DNA of 64,000 bases from Bacteriovorax sp. MedPE-SWde (GCA_001874305.1 MPCU01000004.1:186001-250000); one strand, 5' to 3'. Counted from the first letter of the stretch, positions 33,859-42,639 are shown. Numbers and translations are program-made. The notes: generated by a model from the letters alone, not told the origin.

Positions 33859-34727
33859 TATTTCTTTATTGGGTTAATCCAATTTAATTGTAATTCCGGT
33901 GATGGGTAAATTTTCACATAATTCTTATACATGAGGTTTTGCTTTGTTAAATCATCAATTTTTTCAAGAAGAGAGTAGTAATTCTGCCAAAACTTCTTAT
34001 TACTCTTAAAAACATTATTTAAGTGCTTTGTTACCTGATACTGTTCCTGAAAATTAAAGCCACTTTCAAATACAACTTTATCTACTTTTTCTTGAAATGT
34101 TTTTATCTCCGCCGCTGGAAACTTCTTTTGATAGAAGTTCCCTTCTTTAAGTTTTCCTAGAAGTACAGGGTCAAACTTTGACTTAAATTGATTGAATTTT
34201 AAACGAGTTAGATCTTCGTATAGTAATATTGATATTTGTAACTTCGACAGGTCCATTATCTTTATAAAGGGCACTGATATTACAAAGAGATATTCGTCTT
34301 TTCCAAATGGGAATCCGAAGTGAGTAATATTTGAAGAGTTGATATAGAGAATTTTATACTTTACTCCATACTCTCCCATATTTTTAAGAAACTGTTCGAA
34401 GTAGTCCCCTAACCCATAGTCTGGCTTATGAAAGTCCCATTTCAAAATAACACTATTCTTTACCAGCCAATACTCTGTCATCATCTTCCAAAAGACATCA
34501 TTGTGAGGAAGGTTGTAAAACTGCTTTGTCTTATTCTTTTTTATTTTTACTTTTTTCTTATGCTTGATCTGTTTTTTCTTAACGGTTTTAGCAAGACCGT
34601 CTTTCTTTAATACAGATTTAATATTATTAAAATCTACAAAGTCATTTTTAACCGGTAGAGCTTTTTCCTGAGATAAAGTTGATGTATTCCCACTAAGTAA
34701 TAGTGTGAAGATTAATATTTTCTTCAT
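33858..34727 (-). CDS. Unknown exported protein in the tol run
   Basis: 289 residues. A signal peptide (about 1-20, ending TLSQ) is followed by a basic linker (KKKQIKHKKKVKIKKNK) and a folded domain rich in aromatic residues and lysine (about 75-289). The linker resembles those of periplasm-spanning proteins. No known domain is recognised. It overlaps its neighbours by 4 bp (upstream) and 1 bp (downstream), so its level should follow that of the Tol proteins. Confidence 0.7.
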   Translation of the reverse strand: MKKILIFTLLLSGNTSTLSQEKALPVKNDFVDFNNIKSVLKKDGLAKTVKKKQIKHKKKVKIKKNKTKQFYNLPHNDVFWKMMTEYWLVKNSVILKWDFHKPDYGLGDYFEQFLKNMGEYGVKYKILYINSSNITHFGFPFGKDEYLFVISVPFIKIMDLSKLQISILLYEDLTRLKFNQFKSKFDPVLLGKLKEGNFYQKKFPAAEIKTFQEKVDKVVFESGFNFQEQYQVTKHLNNVFKSNKKFWQNYYSLLEKIDDLTKQNLMYKNYVKIYPSPELQLNWINPIKK

Positions 34728-35116
34728 GGCATCACACTCCCTTCAATAAAGAGATCTTGTAATCTTCCCCAATGGTGCATCTCTGAAATCCCAAGGTTTA
34801 GAAAATCGAAATACTTTCGATACTGATCTTGCCAACAGTCCTTCGGTCTTCTCTTAGAAAGATGTGATGTTAAAATATAGCCCTCATAACTTGCATAAGT
34901 TACTTTAGAGAACTCATCATCTCCAAAATGTTGAACTTTAAAAGGTTGTCCACATTCAAAAGTTGAGATTACACGGGAAAAACGTGAGCTATTTTGATGA
35001 ACCTGCCCATAGATTTTATTCAGATATCTCACAGGCTTTGCTTTCTTTAATTTCTTAGCAGAAACTGGTGCCGCCATAAGTAAAAGAAAAAATGTCATTA
35101 AAATACTTGTCTTCAT
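34724..35116 (-). CDS. Exported SH3-like domain protein
   Basis: 130 residues from the ATG at 35114-35116, which overlaps the lapB stop by one base (TAATG) and has GGAAGG just upstream. A longer frame to 35173 would run back into lapB with no signal peptide at its front. Signal peptide about 1-20 (AAPVSA). The core KIYGQVHQNSSRFSRVISTF followed by FKVQHFGDDEFSKVTYASYEGYILTSHL fits a bacterial SH3 (SH3b-like) barrel. A C-terminal tail follows. It may bind peptidoglycan or envelope proteins. The assignment rests on pattern only. Confidence 0.65.
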   Translation of the reverse strand: MKTSILMTFFLLLMAAPVSAKKLKKAKPVRYLNKIYGQVHQNSSRFSRVISTFECGQPFKVQHFGDDEFSKVTYASYEGYILTSHLSKRRPKDCWQDQYRKYFDFLNLGISEMHHWGRLQDLFIEGSVMP

Positions 35117-36345
35117 TACACCTTCCAACGGAACTGAATTGTTTCCCATTCGTGGCATTGAGGGCAGCGCCAAAAGATATCATCAGAGTTATATCCACAT
35201 TCTTTACAGTAATGCTTTGTTAACGTTTGATGCATATTTTGCAGAAGCTCTTTAACTTGCGACACTGCTTCATCGTTTTGATTCATATCTATAAGAATCT
35301 TAATATACTCAGACTTTAAAACCTCTGACTGATGTCCATTGTTTTCCATCCAAGTCTTGAGAAGTTTATATGCGTTATCTAACTCATTTTTGGCCTTAAA
35401 GAGACGCACCTTTGTAAGAACAACTGACTCAGACTTAACAAGATCCTCGTCTTCTAAATTCAAAAAGTAGTCCGTTAACATAATCAGTCTTTGAAAGTAC
35501 TTTTCTTTTACATCATCTTCACCTTTAAAGCCTTCCTCTAAAGATTCAAATGCAAATGAAGCATACATTGGTTGTTCCTTTAAAAGTTCTAGAAGATAAA
35601 ACTTAGCTTCATCAACATTCCCTTCACTTAAAAGAACTCTTAGTTTTAATATTTTTGCTGATACACTTGGAGCAAAACGAAATGCATCCTCTAAGTCCTC
35701 TTCACACTTTCTGATTTGGCCATTTTCAAACTGACTCTTAGCTTTTTGAACTAGTATGTGAGAAATTGTTTCAGACTGGCTTTCATGTCCAACCTTAGAA
35801 AGCATAATCCTGTAGTTATAAGCTGAGTCCCAGTCTCCGACATCTTCATAAATTCTACAAAGAGCGTGAATTACCTGGAATTGGTCTCTATTTATTCTTA
35901 AAACATCTTTATATGTTTCAATCGCTTTATCTACAAATCCACCTTTATCAAAGTCAACAGCAAGCTCTGTTAGAGCACGTAGCCTATGTGCTTCAGAAAT
36001 ATTCTCTCTCGCGATGAGACTTCTATGAATTGAGATTGCTTTTTCAATCTCACCATTACTTCTAAAAAGACCACCTAGAGCAAAGTATGTTTCAATAGTT
36101 TCACGATTAATATCAACAGCACTTAAGAACTCTTTAATGGCCAAGTCACGATCCCCTTTAATTAGGTATTGTGTAGCATTTAAGAATACTTTTGATTGCG
36201 CTTCATAAATTGAATTACGATAACGCTTTGATAACTTTGCTCCTGTGTCCTTCTCTATCAAGTAGTGATAAATCAGTACAATTGTAAAACCAACTGCAAC
36301 AACAGAGAGTAAATTATTTTGTAACCATTGAAGATATATTTCCAT
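35116..36345 (-). CDS. lapB: LapB (YciM) TPR protein, LPS-synthesis regulator
   Basis: 409 residues, close to the 389 of E. coli LapB. An N-terminal membrane anchor (about 10-28) is followed by about nine TPR helix pairs (for example AIKEFLSAVDINRETIETYFALGGLFRSNGEIEKA in pieces). The C-terminal rubredoxin-like zinc knuckle is CKECG...CPQCHEW. LapB steers FtsH-mediated turnover of LpxC and so sets lipopolysaccharide levels. It lies one base after sppA and overlaps the SH3 gene, putting LPS control, proteolysis and Tol in one transcript. Confidence 0.9.
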   Translation of the reverse strand: MEIYLQWLQNNLLSVVAVGFTIVLIYHYLIEKDTGAKLSKRYRNSIYEAQSKVFLNATQYLIKGDRDLAIKEFLSAVDINRETIETYFALGGLFRSNGEIEKAISIHRSLIARENISEAHRLRALTELAVDFDKGGFVDKAIETYKDVLRINRDQFQVIHALCRIYEDVGDWDSAYNYRIMLSKVGHESQSETISHILVQKAKSQFENGQIRKCEEDLEDAFRFAPSVSAKILKLRVLLSEGNVDEAKFYLLELLKEQPMYASFAFESLEEGFKGEDDVKEKYFQRLIMLTDYFLNLEDEDLVKSESVVLTKVRLFKAKNELDNAYKLLKTWMENNGHQSEVLKSEYIKILIDMNQNDEAVSQVKELLQNMHQTLTKHYCKECGYNSDDIFWRCPQCHEWETIQFRWKV

Positions 36346-36346
36346 A

Positions 36347-37366
36347 TTACTTATACATCATGACTGGAGTATTAGAACTCTTAACCATATCCTTAATAAA
36401 TGTTGATGCTTCTTCTAACTCTCCCATCATTTCTAGGAAGTTAAATTTCTTTTTCTTTTTAATGTAAATGAGATCTGGTTTATCACCTTTGATCTTTAAC
36501 TCTTTTTGAATTCCTCTAGCACATCCCCAAAGACCAGATAACTCATCTACTAGGCCTAGGCTTTTAGCATCTTCACCTGAAAAGATTTGTCCTTGTGCAT
36601 GATCAAGAAGGCTTCCTTTTATTTTTTCTTTTCTCGTTTTATTAATGTCTGAGATAAATTGCTTATGAACACCTTTAATCATATTGTCCATGATCCCTCT
36701 TTCTTCATCTGAAAGAGGTCTAGTAGGTTGTCCGATATCTTTGTATCTACCGGCCTTAATTGTTTGAGGGTTAAGTTTCGCAAAGTCATAGAGTTTAGAT
36801 AAATCCATAAATTGCATTATCACACCGATGGAGCCAGTAATTGTTCCAGGTAGCGCACAAATCTTTCGAGTAGCTGCACCTAGATAGTATCCACCACTAG
36901 CGGCCATTGAAGAGAAGCTCGCATATATAGGCTTACTCTCTTTTCCTTTTGATTTAGTGTAGGCTTCATCAATTCTTCTAATTTCATTATAGATTTCTTG
37001 TGTTGGAGCAACGGCACCACCAGGAGAATTAATCCTTAAGATAATTGCTTTAACATCTTTTCTTTCTTCAGCTTTATGAAGGTGCTCAATTGTTAGCTTA
37101 GACTTCATTATAACGCCTTCAACTTCAATGATTGCTATCTTCTCATCAGATGATGATCCACCAAAGCTAACGCCGCCACTTTTCTCTGCGCCCTTAAACA
37201 CTTTAACTGTATAAATTGAAAAAATAATGAGTACTACGAAAAAGACACCAACCATGGCCATAAGTCCTAACACGGCCTTATTCTTCTGTTTATCTCCAGA
37301 CAAAGCATCCTCCCTGAGCTTTAATAAATACCCCTCTATCTTCCCAAAAACATTAGGATACGACAA
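36347..37366 (-). CDS. sppA: Signal peptide peptidase SppA (short type)
   Basis: 339 residues from a TTG start; the following in-frame ATG is too far in, inside the membrane anchor. Membrane anchor about 31-55. The single S49 protease domain has INSPGGAV, the nucleophile Ser in SMAASGGYY, and the catalytic Lys in IKAGRYKDIG. It resembles the one-domain bacillus/archaeal-type SppA rather than the tandem E. coli form. It degrades leftover signal peptides in the membrane. It is the first gene of the run that ends in tolB. Confidence 0.9.
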   Translation of the reverse strand: MSYPNVFGKIEGYLLKLREDALSGDKQKNKAVLGLMAMVGVFFVVLIIFSIYTVKVFKGAEKSGGVSFGGSSSDEKIAIIEVEGVIMKSKLTIEHLHKAEERKDVKAIILRINSPGGAVAPTQEIYNEIRRIDEAYTKSKGKESKPIYASFSSMAASGGYYLGAATRKICALPGTITGSIGVIMQFMDLSKLYDFAKLNPQTIKAGRYKDIGQPTRPLSDEERGIMDNMIKGVHKQFISDINKTRKEKIKGSLLDHAQGQIFSGEDAKSLGLVDELSGLWGCARGIQKELKIKGDKPDLIYIKKKKKFNFLEMMGELEEASTFIKDMVKSSNTPVMMYK

Positions 37367-37449
37367 CTTTTTCCGAGTAATTAACGCCTATCGCTAAGTA
37401 ATTAGCTGATACGGGCCGATAAGTTAGATGTAATACGTGGAGAAAAGTA

Positions 37450-37707
37450 ATGAAAACAATAATTTGCCTTTTAACATTTCTAAGTTTTTCAACTTTTGCA
37501 GAAGAATACAAAGCACCAAAAGTTCAGAGACTACACTGGGAAAAAGTTGACAAAAAAACTCCACAACCTAAGGCCAATCCTTGGGTATCTGATTATCAAT
37601 TAAAAGAAACTGGGACCGTTGAAAACGGAGATAATCCAGAAAGAAAACCTTCTTCTGGTGATGAAACGAAGAAACCCAAATATTGGGATTTTCAAGTAGT
37701 GAAGTAG
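37450..37707 (+). CDS. Small exported protein, unknown
   Basis: 85 residues. A short signal peptide (about 1-17, ending TFAEE) is followed by a hydrophilic, Lys/Pro/Glu-rich sequence with little predicted fold (KTPQPKANPWVSDYQ, NPERKPSSGDETKKPKYWDF). GGAGAAAAG precedes the ATG. It ends three bases before the convergent rlmN stop. No family is recognised. Confidence 0.6.
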   Translation: MKTIICLLTFLSFSTFAEEYKAPKVQRLHWEKVDKKTPQPKANPWVSDYQLKETGTVENGDNPERKPSSGDETKKPKYWDFQVVK

Positions 37708-37710
37708 AGC

Positions 37711-38805
37711 TTAAGAGTTCTCTTCTTCCCCATCCCATAGATTTAACTTCTTATCCATTTCACTTTTTAGTTGCCCACAGGCCGCAAGAATGTCATCACC
37801 CTTTTGAGTCCTAACAGTACAAGTTATTCCATTAGATTCAAGCTGGTCCTTGAACCACGTAATACGTGATACAGAAGGTCTCTTGAATGAGGACTCTGGA
37901 TATTCATTAAAAGGAATAAGGTTAACTTTAGAAACTCTTTTTGGGAGTAAGTTAACAAGCGCTTCAATATCTTCTTTTCTATCGTTATATTTATCAATAA
38001 GAAGATATTCGTATGTAATATGTCTATGTGCTTTTAAAGGAATCTTTTTTATAGCACCAAGAAGTCTATCAAGGTCATATGCCTTATTTATCGGCATTAA
38101 TTCACTTCGAATTTCATTATGAGCAGCATGAAGAGAAATTGCCCAATTTATTGGAGGGAACTCAGTGAGCTTTTCTATTTGTGGAACGAGTCCAGAAGTA
38201 GAGAGCGTAACCCTTCTCTGACTAATCCCTAGACCCTTCGGCTCTAGTAAAACTTCAGTGGCAAGTTTAACATTTTCAAAATTATGTAGAGGCTCACCTT
38301 GACCCATATACACAAGATTTGAAAGTCTTGATTCTTCACCGTCATTAATTTTTAAAAACTTTGTTACTGCTAGAAACTGTCCTACGATCTCACCTGCTTC
38401 AAGGTGGCGAGTTAAGCCCATTGTTCCAGTATGGCAGAAAGTGCATCCAATAGCACAACCAACTTGAGAAGATACACAGAGAGTCTTTCTATTATTCTTG
38501 GCAGGAATCATAACTGTTTCAACAGTTTTATCATCTCTAAATGCCACTAAGAATTTTCTCGTGCCATCTTTTGAAAGTCCATTCCAAACAATCTTAGGAA
38601 TAGATGTATCTAAGTTTTCTTTAATAAACTCTTTCAATGCCTTTGGGATATTAGTCCACTTCTCCATATCAAACTCAAACTTTACATAGACCCAAGAGTA
38701 AAGTTGATCCGCAACGAAAGGTTTAAACCCATTTTCCTTAAGGAGGTCTTTAAACATTGGTAGCGTATAAGAATATAGTGATGGCTTTTCAAAAATTGGT
38801 TTCAT
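37711..38805 (-). CDS. rlmN: 23S rRNA/tRNA adenine C2-methyltransferase RlmN
   Basis: 364 residues from the ATG at 38803-38805. An in-frame ATG at 38880 adds 25 residues that do not look like the family, and neither start has a clear Shine-Dalgarno. The radical-SAM motif is CAIGCTFC (CxxxCxxC) in the context CVSSQVGCAIGCTFCHTG. The covalent-intermediate Cys is in DDILAACGQL near the C-terminus. VYMGQGEPLHNF and WAISLHAA are also present. It methylates A2503 of 23S rRNA and A37 of some tRNAs through a protein-bound methylene. Confidence 0.93.
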   Translation of the reverse strand: MKPIFEKPSLYSYTLPMFKDLLKENGFKPFVADQLYSWVYVKFEFDMEKWTNIPKALKEFIKENLDTSIPKIVWNGLSKDGTRKFLVAFRDDKTVETVMIPAKNNRKTLCVSSQVGCAIGCTFCHTGTMGLTRHLEAGEIVGQFLAVTKFLKINDGEESRLSNLVYMGQGEPLHNFENVKLATEVLLEPKGLGISQRRVTLSTSGLVPQIEKLTEFPPINWAISLHAAHNEIRSELMPINKAYDLDRLLGAIKKIPLKAHRHITYEYLLIDKYNDRKEDIEALVNLLPKRVSKVNLIPFNEYPESSFKRPSVSRITWFKDQLESNGITCTVRTQKGDDILAACGQLKSEMDKKLNLWDGEEENS

Positions 38806-38983
38806 AGATCGCCAATGTAGTGAATTATCAACATAATAGCAATGACTTAAGTAATAACTATACGATACTGAGATGACCAACGGTCGCCTATCTATCTGAT
38901 ATTATTCAAAAATTTTACTTCCTACATAATCTTGGTAAACTATTTAAAATAAAAGGATTTTTCATAAAACAAAAGGATTTGTT

Positions 38984-39811
38984 ATGAACACACTTAAGGT
39001 GTTAGCTCTCGCCCTTACTACTCAGTTTGGTCTCGCACAAACTCGTGGTCTTATACATAAGATACCAAAGAATGAGAATGTCATAAGAACATATAATACA
39101 GGTACTCCATCTGGAAAATTATCACAATCTGATGAATTTAAAATAGTTGTTTGGAATATGTATAAGGGTGAGAATGAGTCCTGGGAAAGTGACTTTAAAA
39201 ATCTTGCCTCTGATGCAAATCTAGTTATAGCTCAAGAAATGCGTCTTGATGGAAGAATGCAAAATGTATTTAAAAACTTTGGTGATTTTGAATACGCAAC
39301 TGCTACATCTTTTTACCTATATAAGAAAACGAGAACTGGTGTCGCGACAATATCAGATACCGTCTCAACCTCTAAAAAGTTTATAAGATCTAAAAACAAA
39401 GAGCCTGTCGTCCTAACTCCAAAAGTAGTTCTTATTACTAAATACCCTCTCGCTAATGGAGAAGAGCTCCTCGTTGCAAATATTCATGCAATTAACTTTG
39501 TCTCTGCTCAAAAGCTTAGAAGACAAGTTGATACAATTGCGAGGGAGATTAGAGATCACAAAGGTCCAGCTATTTTTGCAGGAGACTTTAACACTTGGAC
39601 TAATAAGAAACTTAGTTACGTGAGAACAATAAACAAAATGGTCGGACTTACAGAAGTAGAATTCACAGGAAAAGATGACCGCATGACATTCATGGGAAAT
39701 AAGTTAGATTATATTTTCTATAGAGGTTTAACTCTTAACTCAGCGAAAGTTCTTGGGGAGATCCAAGGAGCTGATCATAAACCACTAGTCGCAACTTTTT
39801 CACTCAATTAA
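38984..39811 (+). CDS. Exported EEP-family nuclease/phosphatase
   Basis: 275 residues. A signal peptide (about 1-19, ending GLAQ) is followed by an endonuclease/exonuclease/phosphatase fold. The metal and catalytic residues are in place: Asn in VVWNMYKG, Glu in VIAQEM, His in ANIHAINF, Asp-x-Asn in AGDFNTW, Asp in KLDYIFYRG and the final Asp-His in GADHKP. It could be a periplasmic or secreted DNase, or a sphingomyelinase-like enzyme; the motifs do not decide. Just upstream the sequence AAAAGGATTT occurs twice, 20 bp apart (38951-38960 and 38971-38980). The second copy is the ribosome site. Confidence 0.83.
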   Translation: MNTLKVLALALTTQFGLAQTRGLIHKIPKNENVIRTYNTGTPSGKLSQSDEFKIVVWNMYKGENESWESDFKNLASDANLVIAQEMRLDGRMQNVFKNFGDFEYATATSFYLYKKTRTGVATISDTVSTSKKFIRSKNKEPVVLTPKVVLITKYPLANGEELLVANIHAINFVSAQKLRRQVDTIAREIRDHKGPAIFAGDFNTWTNKKLSYVRTINKMVGLTEVEFTGKDDRMTFMGNKLDYIFYRGLTLNSAKVLGEIQGADHKPLVATFSLN

Positions 39812-39828
39812 AATCACCTACAGCTTTT

Positions 39829-39870
39829 ACTCCTTGTGACGATAAATAAACAAATACTGTTACAAGGAGT
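39829..39870 (+). promoter_or_regulatory. Hairpin covering the globin ribosome binding site
   Basis: ACTCCTTGTGAC (39829-39840) pairs with GTTACAAGGAGT (39859-39870): 12 consecutive pairs including one G-U, with an 18-base A/U-rich loop. The 3' arm contains the whole AAGGAG Shine-Dalgarno, five bases before the globin ATG at 39875. There is no U-tract after it, so it is not a terminator. An RNA thermometer, attenuator or protein-gated leader is possible. Confidence 0.65.
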
Positions 39871-39874
39871 ACAC

Positions 39875-40465
39875 ATGTCACTAGATATTAAAATCATTCG
39901 AGATTCATTTGCACAAGCAAAGCCAATTGCCGATCAAGTCGCAGACAAGTTCTACGAGTTTCTATTTGCAGACTATCCTGCGGCCCAACCACTTTTTGAA
40001 AATGTAAATATGGCAAAACAAAAGAAACAACTAATGGGTGGGCTAAGCCATATTGTTGATTCTCTGGACAAGCCAGAAGAGCTAACGAAATACTTGAAGT
40101 CATCAGGTCAAAGACACGTAAAATATGGAACGAAAGAAGAACACTACCCTCTAGTTGGTAATACTCTCATTAAAACTTTTGCACACTTCTTTGGTGATGC
40201 TTGGACTCCAGAACTTCAGCAACAATGGCTATGGGCATATGAGTTTATTGCGAATACAATGATTGAAGGTGCAAAGGAATTTGCTCCATCTCCAGTAGAT
40301 ATCCAAGATAAAATTCAAAACATTTGTCAAAAACTAATTGAAGACCAATTAGAATCAATTATTGATGATTCAATCAAGGCAAAAATTAGAGAAAGAGTAA
40401 GGCAAGAAATCTATCAAACTATTGATAGTGAATTTGCAAACCTACACGGAAAGAAAGCAGCTTAA
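39875..40465 (+). CDS. Flavohaemoglobin-like single-domain globin with C-terminal extension
   Basis: 196 residues from the ATG at 39875, five bases after AAGGAG. A GTG at 39836 would lie inside the leader hairpin. Residues 1-137 are a globin. The distal-helix Tyr is in FYEFLF (about Y27), the CD-corner Phe is F41, and the proximal His is H81 in SGQRHVKYG, followed by EEHYPLVGNTLI as in Hmp. The FAD/NAD reductase of flavohaemoglobin is missing. Instead a charged helical tail of about 55 residues follows (PSPVDIQDKIQNIC onward). Possible roles are NO or oxygen sensing or detoxification with a separate reductase. A cis hairpin may control translation. Confidence 0.85.
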   Translation: MSLDIKIIRDSFAQAKPIADQVADKFYEFLFADYPAAQPLFENVNMAKQKKQLMGGLSHIVDSLDKPEELTKYLKSSGQRHVKYGTKEEHYPLVGNTLIKTFAHFFGDAWTPELQQQWLWAYEFIANTMIEGAKEFAPSPVDIQDKIQNICQKLIEDQLESIIDDSIKAKIRERVRQEIYQTIDSEFANLHGKKAA

Positions 40466-40849
40466 TTAATTTAATAGCCCCGAGAAGAGACCACGTTTCT
40501 TTTCTTCGGGGTTCTCTAAAATTTCACCAACTTCAAAAAGAGCTTCGTTTAAATCAGAAACCTTAGATACTTTAGTTAGAGCTGTATTAATAGCTTCGCT
40601 ACCACAAAGACAAACCGCTTCCATTCGAGATTTTTCACTCAGAAGGTATGAAAATCGGATCAATTCTTCTTCCGTATCAAACGGCCCTATACGATCATTC
40701 TTATAGAATTGGGCGTATTCATCTTTTAGTAATTGTAGTTCATCAAACTGAACAAGACCCTTTAGAGAGTAGGCCAAGTCTATAAATCGATTCATGCCAC
40801 TTTTATTTTCAATAGAATAAATAACAAAGAGAACTTTTTCTATATTCAT
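40466..40849 (-). CDS. Unknown small cytoplasmic protein
   Basis: 127 residues, acidic and apparently mostly helical. There is no signal peptide and no recognised domain. Features seen are an N-terminal strand (VLFVIYSIEN), a middle with CLCGSEAIN, and a basic C-terminus (EEKKRGLFSGLLN). It overlaps the stop of the glycosidase-like gene upstream by four bases, so the two are probably translated together. It ends next to the convergent globin gene. Confidence 0.6.
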   Translation of the reverse strand: MNIEKVLFVIYSIENKSGMNRFIDLAYSLKGLVQFDELQLLKDEYAQFYKNDRIGPFDTEEELIRFSYLLSEKSRMEAVCLCGSEAINTALTKVSKVSDLNEALFEVGEILENPEEKKRGLFSGLLN

Positions 40850-42585
40850 TGTGAAATTACTCCAAAATCAAGAGAGACGCTTCCCTTTGGCATAAAATTT
40901 AACTCTATTTCATGTGTAGTATTGGACATCTCCACACTCTGCTCATCAATTATCTTTTGAAAAACAAGGGACGCCGGATATTTAATTTTGATCTTTCTCT
41001 TATAACTAGATGGATTAAAGATATTTAGCCTTCTCACTTTATCAAACTTAAGCTCACTAGGACCAACATTTCTCTCATGCCAAGCATAACGAATACCGCT
41101 CTCAGCATCAATTTCACAATAATCAAAATCTAAACTATTAAACACCTTTGACCAGAACTGGTGTTTCTTCTCTTCTTTCGTATCGATATTTAATAGCTCT
41201 TCGCTATCATAGATAAAGAGTCTTCCCTCTCCCATTGATATTGTTTCAATTTGTGTAAGGTATCTAATCTTCTCTATTTCTAGCTCATTTTCAAGGTAGA
41301 AAGATTCAAGTCTTCTTCTGATACCATCATTCATGCCCCTCTTGTCTATGATGATATTAATACCATTCATAAACATTCTAAGTGCACTACTTAACGTCTT
41401 CATATCAAGATCATTTCCAGAAAAGTAGTAGAACTGATGTTCTGAATCAAGCTCATCTTCCCATTCAAAATCTTTATAAGAAGCAAAGCAATGATCCCAA
41501 GCGAAGAAGTTCTCACAGAAACCAATAAAGCCTGATTCCTCTAAGTACTTTTTCTTATCCTGAGAATTTTCATGGTAAAAGACTTTTACAGAGAATGACT
41601 GTTTAAAGAAGTAATCATGTGATGTTGTTAGAGTTTTATCATTAAAGAAGTGCTCAACACTCTCTCGAGATAAGAATTTATTTTGAAAGGATTTAAAAAC
41701 TCCCTTCTTTCTTCTACTAGGTAAAAGAATTGAAGACGGGTAAATTCCACTTCCTAACAGATCCAAAGCTTCATCCATAATTTCAATATCAGATAAATGA
41801 TCAATAGTTCTTAGGAATACTTCATTCGAGTTTCCTAAGAGGAATCCATACCTTTTAAACCCCTGCCAATAAGTCTCAAGCTCCTTTTCCGCCCCTTGAA
41901 CGTAGAGATCACGTATCATTAGCTGATACTCTTTCTTAAGGGAGAGCTCCATATCCGCGTGAATTCCATCTGAACCAATAACCCCCTCTTCTTTCTTCGC
42001 TTGAACAAAGCGAGAGAAGCCATTATCAAATGCCCGCGAATGATCCTCTAAGTAAGAAGAATATTCACCATTATTCATATGTCCACATTCAGTTGCCCAG
42101 ACTCCACCATCAATACCTGAAGTAGAAAAATATTCAGCAAGTTTATTACAAAAAAGAGTAAAGGCCGTAAAAATTCTCGGATCATAAAAAGAATAGAGTT
42201 GATTGATATTGCCTTCGCCATCAGCATAGGCCTTAACAACACCATTCTCATTCTTTGCATGATTACGAGATAATATAAATGGAATTCCTCCATTTGGAAG
42301 AAATGGCATTGGCGAAACTGGAAGCAAGAAGATAACTTCTTTTCCAAGTTGCTTACATATTTCAGATAATTTCTTTAAATCTGTTTCGGGCTTTTCATTT
42401 GCAAAATCAAAACGATCACCAGTATCAGAGTGAAAACTCCAATTAATTGGTATTATTACCTTGGTTGTACCAGATAACTCTTCAAGTTTTGTTTGCCATA
42501 GTGATGCTGAAGTTTTCCAGTAAAGGAACCATCCTTCTCCTGGAAATACGAGATCATCATCCTTGATCACTGGGGTAGTTAACAT
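40846..42585 (-). CDS. Putative glycoside-hydrolase-like barrel protein
   Basis: 579 residues, no signal peptide. The first 380 residues suggest a (beta/alpha)8 barrel like the beta-galactosidase/GH42-type clan. It begins GEGWFLYWKTSASLW, then VIIPINWSFHS, KEVIFLLPVSPMPF and GVWATECGHMNNGEYSS. The Glu in WATECGHMN is a candidate acid/base. Later segments look like a trimerisation-type alpha/beta domain (FYYFSGNDLDMKTLSSALRMF) and a final beta-sandwich (about 510-579). Sugar specificity is unknown. The family assignment is tentative. GGAGACGATGGA precedes the ATG. Confidence 0.45.
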   Translation of the reverse strand: MLTTPVIKDDDLVFPGEGWFLYWKTSASLWQTKLEELSGTTKVIIPINWSFHSDTGDRFDFANEKPETDLKKLSEICKQLGKEVIFLLPVSPMPFLPNGGIPFILSRNHAKNENGVVKAYADGEGNINQLYSFYDPRIFTAFTLFCNKLAEYFSTSGIDGGVWATECGHMNNGEYSSYLEDHSRAFDNGFSRFVQAKKEEGVIGSDGIHADMELSLKKEYQLMIRDLYVQGAEKELETYWQGFKRYGFLLGNSNEVFLRTIDHLSDIEIMDEALDLLGSGIYPSSILLPSRRKKGVFKSFQNKFLSRESVEHFFNDKTLTTSHDYFFKQSFSVKVFYHENSQDKKKYLEESGFIGFCENFFAWDHCFASYKDFEWEDELDSEHQFYYFSGNDLDMKTLSSALRMFMNGINIIIDKRGMNDGIRRRLESFYLENELEIEKIRYLTQIETISMGEGRLFIYDSEELLNIDTKEEKKHQFWSKVFNSLDFDYCEIDAESGIRYAWHERNVGPSELKFDKVRRLNIFNPSSYKRKIKIKYPASLVFQKIIDEQSVEMSNTTHEIELNFMPKGSVSLDFGVISQ

Positions 42586-42639
42586 TCCATCGTCTCCTAT
42601 CTGAATATTCTAGCAAGAATCTTCGAACATTAGCAATGG

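Noticed and set aside
39836-39874. GTG start for the globin frame
   Set aside because: It has no ribosome site and lies in the 5' arm of the leader hairpin, whereas the ATG at 39875 follows AAGGAG.
40480-40520. CCCCGA...TCGGGG inverted repeat as a terminator for the globin gene
   Set aside because: The stem has a bulge, the loop is long and no U-tract follows. It also lies inside the C-terminal codons of the convergent gene.
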